Program-made: the position numbers and the translations under genes
Origin: Sympetrum striolatum
Lineage: Eukaryota > Arthropoda > Insecta > Odonata > Libellulidae
Reading direction: 5' to 3'
Assembly: GCA_947579665.1 (NCBI GenBank)
Contig: OX388348.1
Span: forward strand, 17,298,001 to 17,362,000
Length of the DNA stretch: 64,000 bases
The notes under the pieces: model-generated
The model's database searches: none
What the model saw: the letters and a program-made list of their open reading frames with translations, nothing else
What the model was told of the DNA's origin: nothing
Shown: piece after piece, positions 12,403 to 24,030 of the stretch
How the letters are laid out: each line of letters begins with the position of its first letter
Position numbering within the stretch: the stretch's first letter is position 1

Positions 12403-13180
12403 TACGAGTAAAATGTAGCTTGCATACTGCAAGCAGATCGAAAACACTAATTTCATGTCGGCATCATATCGGGACGGTCCTCAAAAGAAAATGAAAGGAT
12501 TAAAAATATTCTTAAAATTCGCTGCAATTTAATCGTCTGACATCGAACCCGGGTATCTTGGTAAACTTACTATGCAGCACAATGGAAGATCACCATCTCT
12601 AACTATGTGTGAAAATTTAAGCAGAAATATTGGCTGCAACAACCTGAAACGACGTCCTACTTTTCTCATATATTTCTTATGAGAGAAATTTTAATGTGCC
12701 CCGTCATCGAACCCAGATACAGTACGGTCTTACCTAAATGTTTTTCAAACCCCTAGGCTTAATATACATCTACGATATAAGCAAGAACTTCCTATCATTT
12801 CGATAAGTGCATAAAAAAATAATGAAAAACTTTCATGTATTTTAAAGGGAAGATTTTTGCATCGTCCTACCATCGAACCCAGGATATATTCTGTAAAAGT
12901 CATTAATAATATCAATAGATCCTGACAACATCCATTGGATCCTTGAGTTCTAATCCTTTACCTACCAAGGAAGTATTTATTTTTAATTTTCTAAAATCAA
13001 AACAATATATTTAAAGGGAAAAAATCGGGAATTTGGGGCCCTCTGGAATCGAACCCATGACACTGAGGTTCGAGATCGCCTTTTTTCTGGTAGTTACACG
13101 TTATGGCCAGTACGTCGTAAAAACTTTAAGTCAGTGCCACTTCCAGAACATGGTTAGAATTTTGATCCCCTACGAATGAG
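12403..13180 (-). repeat. Box-B repeat unit, dispersed copy (4 modules)
   Basis: Copy of the higher-order repeat that fills 46-58.8 kb, here outside any Helitron boundary. It starts with TACGAGTAAAATG and the GCTTGCA/TGCAAGC hairpin, then has TCGAACC (reverse of GGTTCGA) at 12543, 12707, 12873 and 13049, spaced about 164-176 bp. It ends in the ATGGTTAGAATTTTGATCCCC terminus. Four modules rather than six; the second resembles the subfamily of 49122-50212. It shows that the unit moves or spreads on its own. Confidence 0.75.
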
Positions 13181-15306
13181 AGAGTGTAAATACTTAAGAA
13201 CTTTTAAATTGGTCGTAACAAGGCGGCAATGAATATCTTAATTATAAATACAAAATAAACATTATATTAGAGGGAAGCTATCAGTTAAAATTGTGCCTGC
13301 AATAAATTGACGTGAGGAGTTTTTCCAAGTAAATTGGTATAATACAGAGGTAAAAAAAGAAATTCAATTCTAGTAACAAATGAGATTTAAAACGGATCAA
13401 GTCAAGGAATGTGCGATATTTCATCGAATTAGAGTTTAATTTAATAACTTTTAAGGTAAATTGTTGCACGGTACTGTCTCTGAACAGTATTTATCCGTAA
13501 TAACATCAAAAACGATGTTTTTCCAATAAAAACTCAACTAAAACAATACAACTAACGGAATACTCGAGTAGGGACCCGCACATTTCGCCAGGGTGGAGGG
13601 GATAAGAGCAAGATATAACCAAATTTGGTAATCAAATTTAATGGCACTCTCTTTATCTCTTTTGGTTAAAGTTTCAGGTCCAGGGAGAGAGGAGATAAAA
13701 AGAAATAAAGGGGGATGTTATTTACTGAATCATTCCACACTTAGAGACCGTGGCAATAAAGCGATTGGGGGATTACCGCTCCTTAGGATACTTTGCGTTA
13801 ATATAAACCTCAATGGGTGGCATAGGATTGCTGCAATCCTCTTACTACCTCCCAGGATAGAAGAGTAACAAGATATATCCTATATATATATTCGAGCGTA
13901 AATGTAGGGTGCTGCAATACCTAAAGGGTCTTAGGATTAAAACATATATACGCATTTGGACATAATGCGCCACCTTTTTTTTTAACTAGGCTCGCGAGCT
14001 TTTTCGTCGTATTGTCAGGTTCATAATTTCCTAGAGTATACATTCTATTCCCCAAGGTTCTATAATAAGGGAACCCTTTACGTTACAGTGAAAATAGTGC
14101 AGCAAGCTTGGTACAGAGAGGAGATAAGTTTTGGGAGTGAATGACTGTCTAAGTTTTTGGTGTGGTTCAATATGGTATCAATGCCTATATTCAGATATCT
14201 CTGACGCTAAAAATCTCTGTAAAAATGGCAGGAAACTCCACTAATAATATAGAGAAAAAGCATTTAAATGCATTTATTAGCATCATAGCCGTATGGTTAA
14301 TTTTAGATTCAACTGTTCATGCTGCTTTGGTCATTATTAGAGAAACATAGTCAATATCTTTTTGCAGTTATTTGAAAGAATAAAAAAGTAAAGATACTTT
14401 AATCTGTTAACACATTTGTTAAAATTTAATCGTTAGATAGTCTATAGAGAACGTTTTCAAGGTTTAGGAAAATATTATATTGGATGATTTTGGACGAGCG
14501 AGTCTCGTTTGCCGATGGTACTAATTGAACGACTATGAACAAAGAAATAATAAATTTTGAAACAACCCAACCCAACCCAACCCAACCCCACCCAACCCCA
14601 CCCAACCCAACCCCACCCAAACGTACAAAATTAAATACCTCGGACTTGTCTTCATTGATTGAAGAACGTTAATACGGTTGCGTTATCCTTCCAGCGTTAT
14701 CAATAAATATGGAGTATTTCATGGAAACTAGATTTATATCCCAAGATTATAATCAACAAGAACCATGGAATATGAAATTCACCAAAATTGAATATATCTT
14801 TCATTGATGTAACCGAAATGGTACAGCATAATGATGTTGCCCTCAATACCTTCTTCCCTGCATCCTCATGGATCTAAGGAGGATTTACGCCAAATCCGCA
14901 TTTTATTCCCTCTCTGTGATTGCGTAAGCCCCAATGTGAAAAACTTTTTTCTTCGAAGCGTCATTCGTCTGGCGTATATAGTTTATAGTAGAAGTAGGAA
15001 ATGGTCCTCTCGTTGCAAACTCATAAAGCATCACTGGAAAATACGATTACTGCTTTCTGCGGCTCAATCCGAAGGCACGGTCTTTATTTTAATCATGTAT
15101 CTCTAAACCTTTTTCATCATATTCGGGATTGAATTGGGAAACTTCAGCCCCGAAAACTTTTTAATGGAGCACATCGGCTCCTTTAATTATAAAGCGTAAC
15201 GCGATGGAAATAAAAGCTCTCTGTCGACCTCCAAATGTCCGGAATTAACCGAGAGCTTCAAAAGGCCCAGTCAGAGCTAATCCTTTGCCCAAAAAGTTTT
15301 TTAAAT
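13181..15306. other. AT-rich DNA, no gene seen
   Basis: Holds small open frames of 62-91 codons without recognisable domains, a short 7-bp hairpin at about 13824 (AGGATTG, loop CTG, CAATCCT) and the TTGGG array listed separately. The stretch 14830-15550 is moderately GC-richer. Confidence 0.35.
14564..14620 (-). repeat. (TTGGG)n array
   Basis: About 57 bp of AACCC and ACCCC units on the plus strand, that is TTGGG with TGGGG variants on the minus strand. It differs from the common arthropod telomere repeat TTAGG by one base. As an internal tract it is probably a simple repeat. The minus-strand Gly/Val/Trp-rich frame over it is an artefact. Confidence 0.85.
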
Positions 15307-15364
15307 GGCTCCGTAAAACCGTTGGTAATTACGTTTCCGTCTATCTTATGCTCACATACTCCGA
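15307..15364 (+). repeat. 58-bp direct repeat, copy 1
   Basis: Matches 16307-16364 at most positions; both read CTCCGTAAAACCGT, then ATTACGTTTCCGTCTATCTT. The two copies are 1000 bp apart and bracket the CCGGAT-rich segments. They may be long terminal remains of an unknown element. Confidence 0.6.
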
Positions 15365-15719
15365 GGGAAAACTTAAACACCAGAAGGACGGGAGTTTCGC
15401 TCTACCCAGAAGGACGGGAAGTTTTCATTTGCTCACTTCGCTTTGCAATGCCTATTTTATCGCTTCTTTGCATCTTGAAGTAAATTATTCAAATTTCAAT
15501 ATCTGCAGGAAAATCTTAAACAAAATCGGAGACAATGGTAAATATTTGGATTGAAAATAGATAGCGGTCGAATGACCGCTAGCCGTCCTTCCAGGTATAA
15601 CAAGATGTGGAAATTGCCGCATTAGTGTTAGCAAAATTCTAATTCGTTCGTTCATGTCAGATTAGGGATGGTGTCATTCAGAATAAACGATTTAAAAAAT
15701 TTAAATAAACTAGATTCTT

Positions 15720-16235
15720 GCTAGTTCGGCTCTCAAAATTCCGGCCTCTCAGTTATCCGGCACCTTTCCCTGACGTAAAAGAGAACCATCGAGTAACGTA
15801 ACGAGTGCAAGCATGGAAGAATAGTTAGAATAGGTGCAAGTCCAGAGAAAAAGTGTTAATTATAGACCAGTAGATACAAACTATATTTATATATAAATCC
15901 GAAAACATGCATTAATTCATGATTAAAACAAGAATGACTTTTCTAAAGAAAGCAATAACTAATCTTTCGATTACATACCTCACTATCGATTCAAGCCTTA
16001 AATTAACTTGCCACCTTGTATCTATTGAATTATCACACGATCTTATATATTAAGTCCTACATTGCCATATATATCCTACATAAATTAAAAGTATGCATTT
16101 CTTTATATGGCTACGCACCGAAAACTCGATCACGACACTATGGTATTTTACTCACTCTCAGTAATCCGGCTCTCACGCGAATCCGGCACCTGTCTGTGCA
16201 AGGAATGGCCGGATTAGCGAGTCTAGTGTATATTT
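15720..16235. mobile_element. Possible pogo/Tigger-like end fragments (CCGGAT motifs)
   Basis: Positions 15727-15768 and 16158-16220 both carry CCGGC, CTCTCA and ATCCGGCACC words. The second ends in GGCCGGATTAGCGAGT, facing AATCCGGCTCTCA as an inverted pair. Similar CCGGATTA/TAATCCGGC ends occur on pogo-type elements. No target duplication or transposase remains could be seen, so this is a weak call. Confidence 0.3.
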
Positions 16236-16306
16236 ATCTCAAAAATGTTGAGAGTAAACGCTGAAAAGTTGTCAATGACCACCGCCATCTTTCTAGTTTT
16301 ATAAAA

Positions 16307-16364
16307 GACTCCGTAAAACCGTCGATGATTACGTTTCCGTCTATCTTTCGCCCACATAATCCTA
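16307..16364 (+). repeat. 58-bp direct repeat, copy 2
   Basis: Partner of 15307-15364, same orientation, with a handful of substitutions. The sequence beyond it diverges at once. Confidence 0.6.
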
Positions 16365-17554
16365 GGATAACTAAAAATACCGGGGACTAATCAGAAGTAC
16401 CGGGGATACCAGGCGCCGTTGTAGGTCTTTTTTATTGACATAAGGGCTTAGGCAGATTACGCTGAAAAATCGCGGATTCTTCGGTGGAATCCGCGTTGAA
16501 ACATGCCGCAGAGCGCGGGTACCATGACAGTTCTCCGAGGAGATTGGTTCTACCCCCGTACCGTGGAAGGGTTTTTGCTTTCTCAACGGGTTTAATAGCC
16601 TTCTTCCTTTGATTTATGGGGAGAACCGTCATGATAGTGGGTTGGATGTTTTGCTGAGAAATGCATATGCGAGACGCCATCTCTGCGGGGTATCTAGAAC
16701 GTTCGTGCACAACCATGGCTGTGGGAGGAGAATTTCGAGGAGATGAGCAAAAACGAATATAACACATATCTTAGACACCTGGCATAAATTAGTCGTGAGG
16801 TTTTATACGATTGAGGCTACATTTGTCGTAATAAATATTACTTGTATAAATTAATGTTCTCGCGTGCCTCAATATTCCTACTCGATTTATTTCGTTTCTA
16901 TGTAACTTGTTATGTTATAAATGTAATCTCTATCTAATCGAATTACTTCTGTCCTTGTCTTTGTCTCGTCTTTTTTATTACATTCTACCCTTAATTACAT
17001 TCTTTAGTAGTCCATCTTTTCTTATTATTTTACCCGCCCAGTTCCTCTAACAGGGCTTAATTACTTTAATTAAAACACTCTCCTCTCCATCTATTCCTAA
17101 TATCTAAGTATTTCTCCAAGTTAGTAAGCAACTCCGTCTCGTGGTGGTTAGCCGAGTACCTATCTAATAAACATACTAAGTAACTTATTAACGTACACAA
17201 TAGAAAAACAGATGGAAAATTTTTCTATTGTATTTCAAAGCAGTTATTCCAATATTCGATGACTTCTTTATATTTATAAGTGCACATTTATAATGAATTA
17301 TAATAATCAGTATTCAAATTTTGAGTCTATTTTTGCGTTTTCTTTCATTCATATAACATTTCAATCATTTACGAAAAGAGTAATGCAATTTTCTTTAAAT
17401 TTTCAATATCGTCACAGAAGGCATAATAATTGTTTACCAAAATTTGGATTTGCAGATTTTATATTTCAACCATTTATATTGAGTGTATTCGTTACAGCGT
17501 GATTTCGTGTTTTAGTACTGGTTCTTTATATATGCATTCATATGGTTTGGCAAC
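16365..17554. other. GC-richer block then AT-rich DNA, no gene seen
   Basis: Positions 16420-16770 are GC-richer. Overlapping minus-strand frames of 111 and 71 codons there have no domain I recognise. From 16800 the sequence is AT-rich and featureless. Confidence 0.35.
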
Positions 17555-17871
17555 TACCGTATTTACGGACTATAAAGCGAACCTTAACTTTTAAGCAATA
17601 AAAAAAAATCATCACAATGAAAATCACATGAGAAATGAAAAATTCAAGACATCAGGAGTTTGCAATTTTGAAGCAGGTCCTCCCGGAATAGAATAATTAT
17701 ACATTTAATAATTATAGAATAATATCGAATACATGCTCATTTTTAAGATTGGCGAGAATTCTAAATCAAACACTGGACATATTTATATTTATTCCGAGTA
17801 TGAGACGCACCTAAATTTTTGAGGCAATTCTTTAATTAAAAAGTACATCTTAAAGTCCGTAGAATACGGTA
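17555..17871. mobile_element. TA-flanked MITE with CCGTATT..CGGAC inverted ends
   Basis: The left end reads TACCGTATTTACGGACTATAA and the right end, reverse-complemented, reads TACCGTATTCTACGGACTTTAA. Both ends are flanked by TA, the target duplication expected of Tc1/mariner-type or other TA-targeting elements. About 317 bp including the TA, no coding potential. The ends resemble a widespread animal MITE type whose parent I cannot name with certainty. Confidence 0.7.
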
Positions 17872-17989
17872 TAGACATCAGTTTAGAGAAGCATTACAAG
17901 TTAAGCTAAATCTTCTTTATGTTTATTTTACATATTTTTAGCGCTAACTCTAAAGTCTTTTCTCAACGTGATCTATGTCCATGCGTCTC

Positions 17990-18540
17990 CTTTTGCCTTC
18001 CGGATGCTCATCATTCTCACGCCATTCGTTTAGCACTTGTCAGGAGCGTCATATCCTCGAACTTAAGCATTGGAGGCACGTGTTAAACCTTCCAGATTTA
18101 TGCCATCCCCTCGCCTTTCTATATTCTTTAATTGGCCATAGAATCGCGAACACGCTAGTTGTTTCGCCGTAACAGATGGATAGGTTTTAGGGCTCCTGAA
18201 TTTTAAAGCGATCAACGGCAGGGCAATGGGGGCCCTTACGTTATCACGGAGTCTGGGAAATAAAAGAGGGTTAGGCACGGCTCATTATTGGATATGAAGC
18301 ACGTTTACGCTTTCGAGGTAAGTGCGAGGAAAAGGATGAGAGGATCGAGAGTGGGTCCAGAGGATAAGAGAGGGATAATGGCCCGGCTGAGAATGGATGA
18401 TTTCAGGATGGAGACCATCTTTTTCTTAGCCAACATGTTGCTCGGCGGGGCGATTCTTTTTGCACAGCGTACGAGAGGCATTACACGTTTTCTGCATTTA
18501 TCGTACGCTCCAGCTGTGCATATTCTACATGCTTAATGTA
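17990..18540. other. GC/CpG-richer island with a strong donor-like site
   Basis: CpG-richer than its flanks. GAG|GTAAGTGCG at 18315-18326 matches the 5' splice consensus well and follows a short open frame starting at 18288. That frame simply continues through the site to 18536 and shows no known domain. A short unrecognised first exon is possible but unsupported. Confidence 0.25.
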
Positions 18541-19390
18541 TTCGCCTCAGGATTGCAGGATTAAAGATCGAGATGGTTGAAAAGTTCAAGTTTTTTATAC
18601 TATCACCGAAGACTGGGGATTTTTATTGTGTTAATATATGCATACGATTATATTTGAGGAAAAGTCGTCGCATTACAGTCTCGATTATACTATATGCGTT
18701 ATATTATAGAGAATTATACGATGGTTAATAATAAAATATAAATAATTGTGAAAAGAAACTTCAGAAATATCTACATGAAAAAATACATGCATTATATGAA
18801 ACTTTTTGTAATTTATAATCATAAAATAATACGAGCCAGATTTTTTGTTATTTTATTTACGCTACGTGTTGTCCTTGGGTTCCAAGAAATTTCTTACTGA
18901 AAACGCTGGGTTAGATGGAGAGATGAATAAAACAAGCGAGTTCTGGCACAAAATATTAGAGGATCATTGAAGGTTTATTACGTAGCAAAATACGTGACTT
19001 AATGATTCTTACCATAAGCGAACCTGAATGTCTAACATAAGTCAGATATTGTTTAGATTTTTTGAGATTTTAGCAAGAACGGATTAGTGTGATTGGTCTC
19101 TTTTTTCTAGATAGGGCGACGAGTGGAATTCTGACTACTAATTTGGAGAGTTCAGTTGTTTCAGACACCATGCCATACGCTTTATGGCGACTCACCGGAT
19201 ATTAATGGAAATGTAAATTTTGATGAATCCCCTGAGCATCGATGCAATCATACCTATGGAACTGTCGTAATGATGATGTTAAAATTTTGAATTGAAATAT
19301 AAAAAACTGATGTGGCCAACACATGACTTTCTCCGTGTTTATTGAAAACAGAAGCCTATGCCGGTAATATATAAATAACTCTAAATAAAT

Positions 19391-19745
19391 CAGTGTTACG
19401 AAAAAATGTTTCATACAAAGGTTGTAGTAAAGTATATTGTCTATAATTTTTGTATGTAAATGTATATACCTTAATTGCATTCTGACAGAGATATGTATGA
19501 AAAACTTCCATTTTTGGATAAACAACAACTTCCCGTTAACCATTATTCAAGAATAACTCCTAAAAAATCAGTGTTACGAAAAATTGTTTCATACAAAAGT
19601 TGTAGAAAAGTACATTATCTACAACGTTTGTATGTAAATATATACCTGTATTGCATTTTTAGAGATATTTAAGAAATTAAACTTTGTTCCGGATAAAACG
19701 CAACTTCCAGTTAAGCGATATTCACCAAAAACTTACCAACTTTTG
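19391..19745 (+). repeat. ~177-bp tandem duplication
   Basis: ATCAGTGTTACGAAAAA begins at about 19391 and again at about 19568. The two copies stay colinear (GTTTCATACAAA, TTGTATGTAAAT, CAACTTCC), with indels. A third start is suggested by ATTCACCAAAAACTTACC near 19722. Probably the internal repeats of the element whose palindromic end lies at 19945-19977. Confidence 0.6.
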
Positions 19746-19944
19746 GCATTGTTAGGAAAATTCTAAATATGAATTTTGAAAATGATCAAATAATTACTTT
19801 TTAAGATAGAGCGCCCACAATTTTGTTAACCACAGACAGACACACAGACATACATGTTCGGGAAAATAGCTAAAACATGCTCTATGGGCACCAAAACATC
19901 TATTTCCGTCGTAAACTGGAGGTCGAATTATTTTGCGAATAAAA

Positions 19945-19977
19945 TACTTTCTCTATACTACGTATAGGGAGAAAGTA
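19945..19977. mobile_element. Palindromic transposon-end-like sequence
   Basis: TACTTTCTCTATAC faces GTATAGGGAGAAAGTA across a central ACTAC/TACG core, an almost perfect palindrome. Upstream, ACAGACAGACACACAGACATACATG is the kind of simple tract often found inside such elements. It probably marks one end of a non-autonomous DNA element that includes 19391-19745; the other end was not found. Confidence 0.4.
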
Positions 19978-20064
19978 AAAATTATAATTTCGTTTTATTG
20001 GATGAATTTCACCTAAGTCTCCATTCTTACAATTTACTCTTTCGGAACACGTAGAAAACCATGT

Positions 20065-20145
20065 CCTATGCAGGATTCGAACCTGACACCTCAGCGTTTT
20101 CAGGCTAGCTTGATAATCAAAGCTCCATCAATGCCGGCATATTGT
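20065..20145 (-). repeat. tRNA-like T-arm relic
   Basis: Read on the minus strand, CAGGTTCGAATCCTG gives a CAGG/CCTG stem around a TTCGAAT loop with a perfect GGTTCGAATCC box B. Upstream D-arm and anticodon-arm stems do not pair convincingly and the acceptor ends do not match. Best read as a decayed tRNA or SINE head, not a working tRNA gene. Confidence 0.3.
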
Positions 20146-20279
20146 TTTGAAAAACGCTAAGTGATTGAAACAAGCTTCTCACGCTATACAGAAAGCCTGC
20201 AATTGTCTCTGTTGAATCAGCAAAAGCACTGACCCATTCAGAACAGAATTCTTCTCTTGCAATTTAGGTTTGAATCACT

Positions 20280-20850
20280 CGTATTTTGCACATGGCCCGA
20301 CTCCTTACTTCTGCAGATCATAAATTTCCTCCTGCGAAGGACCGCCGACAGGGCTCCTTTGTACGCGTCGGGAGAAAAAGAAAGATGAAAACTTTACCGG
20401 AAGAATCATCGCGCGGGTTCCATAAGATATTCCCGGAATCATTTGGCGCCGACCGAATTATTGCAGCGCATCACTGTTCCAACCCTTGCCTTTCCCCTTT
20501 TCTCTGACGTAGGAAATATGTCTGAACCGTTGCATATTTCTTACCGTCAGGGGCGGCGGATTAAATATGAGAGAGAAGCGCGGGAAGCTTCGCATAAAAC
20601 TCTAGCAGTGGGCCAGAGGGGAGCCGAAAAAATGGGCGGAGATATACAGCGCTACGGCTGCCGGGTCGTTACATCATACGTACATGATTTAATGTCATTC
20701 TGTGATGCGGATGCAAACAGCGCTGCGCTCGAAACGCGGGGAAATTGGGAACTAAAGGCCGTATCTCGTTCCCTACCCCGTGGCCCCACTTCCGTCTCTC
20801 CCCCACTTCGGTGCTATCAACGCAGCGGATCTTGTTAACACCTGCAACAA
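20280..20850. other. GC/CpG-richer island
   Basis: Dense CpG words across about 550 bp. Two overlapping plus-strand frames of 73 and 131 codons (20286-20507 and 20443-20838) have unremarkable composition and no recognisable domain. The 131-codon frame is the best of the unexplained frames in this half of the window, but nothing supports expression. Confidence 0.35.
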
Positions 20851-23635
20851 CGTGATTCCTAACCGTGAATGATGTTGGGTACGTGACTCGGTGGACGGAG
20901 CCAGCGTTTTGTGAGGATTCTTAGTAGAGGAGATGACAGCCTTTGGGGTAACGCGTAAGCTGGAAAATTCATAATGCAGTCGTAATAAAAATTTCGGAGA
21001 CTTGTTGAAACGAAAGCAGATAAGAGGGATTTTGAATCCATCTGGGCGCTTAACGTCCAGCTGTGGTGACGGTTCTCTCGGAATCTATTGTACTGGTTGG
21101 TGGATCGAGTCACAAAACGAGAGGATGGCAAATAGTATTTGTATGTAGTTCGTATGTGCGATGTTCTACTGGAGTGAATTTTCACAGTTTGTTTGTTTTT
21201 CAAAGTCTGATAAATGGACAGTTATCGAGATGGTGTGTGACTTAGCAATGGATTGTGAAAACTGAGTATGCAGTATCTGCATTTATGAGCTATCTGGGCT
21301 GTATGTGTATAATAGTGGGTTATCTCTAGTTAATGTATGCCCCAAAAGTTGCGAATGAGTGTTTGTTCTTCGTAATTTTATCTCTAAGGTACTAGAGTTT
21401 TTAAATGCCTTAGCTTAGCCATATAAGACTTAGAATACGATGTGCAACCTCCTTATACATTTCCTCAGTGTGTTTTATGATTGATGGTTTAGTTAGTATT
21501 GTTTGTACAACTCACCGATGGCCAAGTATTGTATAATTATTCTCGTTAATCATAAATTCAGTCTTCGTACTCTTTGGTAGTCGTCTCAAACATTATCTGA
21601 AGCTAGATTCACAGCATAGCTTTTATGATTGAAGCCTTTATACCATGAGTGCTATACTAGCACTATACTAGTACATACTGTATTTCTAATTTAATGGGTA
21701 TAGAAGATAGACATGTATCTAAGAAACTCGTTTAGCTAACGTATAAAAACAATTGGTGATAAAATACTACGTCCAATATTGTAGCAAAAAACTGACTATA
21801 GTTCCCCGCCAGTAGCTGTCTTTCCCACATAGATTGGAGAAAAATTTTAAATAATTTATAATAATAGGAAATTTTAGGCTCGGTGAATAATATTTGTCAC
21901 TCAACTGCAGTTGCTTTATCGTTTCCATATAAATTAGACGAAAAATACTAACTCTCTTATAAAGTCTGGGCTTGGCGTTTATTATTTGTCACTCAAATTT
22001 AAACTGGAAGCCTGCGTGCATTTTAACGATAAAATAATCCTCAATAGACCGTAAGCCCCTATTCAGAACTCAAAAATCAACATTTCGTCGATGGCTGCAA
22101 TTGACTCCGGTCGGGGGAAAATATTTAGTCCAACAGCACATTTACGGCAGAGGAGAAAAAGGACGATCGGAAAGCTCTCTGTGGTAACCCACGATTGAAT
22201 AATAAAGAACGGTCCATGGCGAAAAATTTCGCAGCATTAGCGCCGGTGTCATTCTCGGGCCAATTCCGCAGTTTCTCATCCGCGAAATAATTGCGACCGG
22301 GTCTCGGGTCGTAGAGAAGGAGGAATCGATTAAAAAAGAGAAAATCGGTGAGCGAAACACGCCTGAAATGAGCGAATGTTTCATTTTTCCGCGCTGAATG
22401 GAAACGCCCTTAGATCGTGCGCCGATGCGAACGCGTATTACCGCTACGGGTCAAGTCTTTAAAAAACTGGGCGGATAGGGCAGGCAGTCAATTCTGCGTG
22501 AATCACTAGAATCGGCGAAAAATGTCCCTCCGTTAATTCCCCCGAAGATTGCGAGCAAAATAATGCTTCCATTAATGTCAAAAATGGCCTGTTACCCTTT
22601 TGAAATTTGATACAGTATCAGATAGAATGGAAAAAAGGTACAGAATTGAGCTGGTTTCCATAAAAATTAGGTCCGATAGCACACTTTGAGAATAAATTGC
22701 AACAATTGCAATAGGAGTAGATGGTTAATTTCTGGTTATTGATAAATGTGCTTCAAAAGCTAATTTACAGCCGTACTAAAGAGAACTCTAATCTTCAAAG
22801 CAATTTAGTACTGTTGTATTTAATGAGTTTTTCAGATCCAGCGTTCTCAAATTACACTGAATGCCTGAAGTATTAGCTATCCTGTCCTCTAAATACTGTT
22901 GTGATTCCTAGGAATACCATGAGTTTTGGAAAGTATCCTAATAAAATTATTTCTAAATGGCAAATTCCTGTTATAAACCTTCTTTTCTTAGCTAAAATCG
23001 TGAGCTTAATTACAAATTCTTGCGTTAATAATATTCATAATAAGAAATCAACTCAATTCTTCTTCGATTTGAATTTTTATCGTGCATTTTTTCTCCTACT
23101 TTTCGTACAGCAGTCTTAACTAATTTAACTTAAATATTAGAAAACAATCTACATGAGACAAGTGCAAGTTTTCTTTTTTGATTCTATCCCTTCCTAATAC
23201 TTCATATCTTTTATCCATAAACCGGTATTCCTTCAAATATTAAGTGTTTCAAGCTCATGCGTTTTTATAGCTTATTTGTTTCGAAGTGGGTGTGGGAATC
23301 CTGGTTAAATGATGTACGGTTGGGACTTTGAAGGCCTTGGGACCGTTATAGTACCTAAGGTCCTTGGGCGAGGGCCTCGAACCCTGGAAATCTTACATTC
23401 GAGGAAAATCGCATGATAAGTAGCAATGAAAGTCAGAAAATATGTTATTCTAATGTAGTTTTGGGGAATTATGATACAAATCATTTAGTTTTATTAATGT
23501 TTTATTTGAGAAATGATTTAGCTAGCTGACGAGCAAGAACGGATATGAATAATGTCGGATAGCAACGTTTCCTGTTTTCGTGTCCATTCTTCCTTCTGAG
23601 TATTCCTTGGTGTACACCTTGACGTGCAAAGTTAT
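20851..23635. other. AT-rich DNA with a CpG-richer island, no gene seen
   Basis: Positions 22080-22560 form another CpG-richer island (CGACCGGGTCTCGGGTCG and similar). The remainder is AT-rich. GGTCCTTGGGCGAGGGCC near 23350 is a short unexplained GC-rich palindromic patch. Confidence 0.35.
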
Positions 23636-24030
23636 ATCAATCCATTTCCTCGTGATCTAAATAGTGTTCTTATATATGCAATAATACATTTTTCCTTATT
23701 ATGTAATTAGATAATAACTCTAGGGGAATTGTTATGTATAACAATTCATTTCTATGATTTCTAGTGACTAACAAGGGTGAAAATTAGAAGAAATATTAGT
23801 TGAATGTTAATAATCATAGTCATGATAATGAAAATTTTAGTAATTATTTATCCATTTTCTTGTGATCTAACTAATACTTACGAAGCAACACGTTATTTGA
23901 AAGTATTCAATTAGATAATAGCTTTACAGGAATTATTCTGTGTAACTAACCTTTACTACCAGCTCTAGTGACAAATTATAGTGAAAATGAGGAAAAGTAC
24001 TAATTGAATAAAAAAAATTACCAATAATGG
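23636..24030 (+). repeat. ~210-bp imperfect tandem duplication
   Basis: CCATTTCCTCGTGATCTAA at 23642 recurs as CCATTTTCTTGTGATCTAA at 23852. Colinear similarity follows (ATTAGATAATA, TCTAGTGAC, GTGAAAAT, AATTGAAT). The copies are strongly diverged, so the duplication is old. No known family. Confidence 0.55.

Noticed and set aside
14426..14620. Gly/Val/Trp-rich minus-strand frame
   Set aside because: Translation of the TTGGG simple repeat.
16725..16760. ACCATGG start context followed by a 15-codon frame
   Set aside because: Too short and isolated; a Kozak-like match alone is not evidence.
20065..20145. Functional tRNA gene on the minus strand
   Set aside because: Only the T-arm folds; acceptor and anticodon stems do not pair.
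20443..20838. 131-codon plus-strand frame
   Set aside because: Lies in a CpG-rich island where stop codons are scarce; overlaps another frame and shows no recognisable domain.
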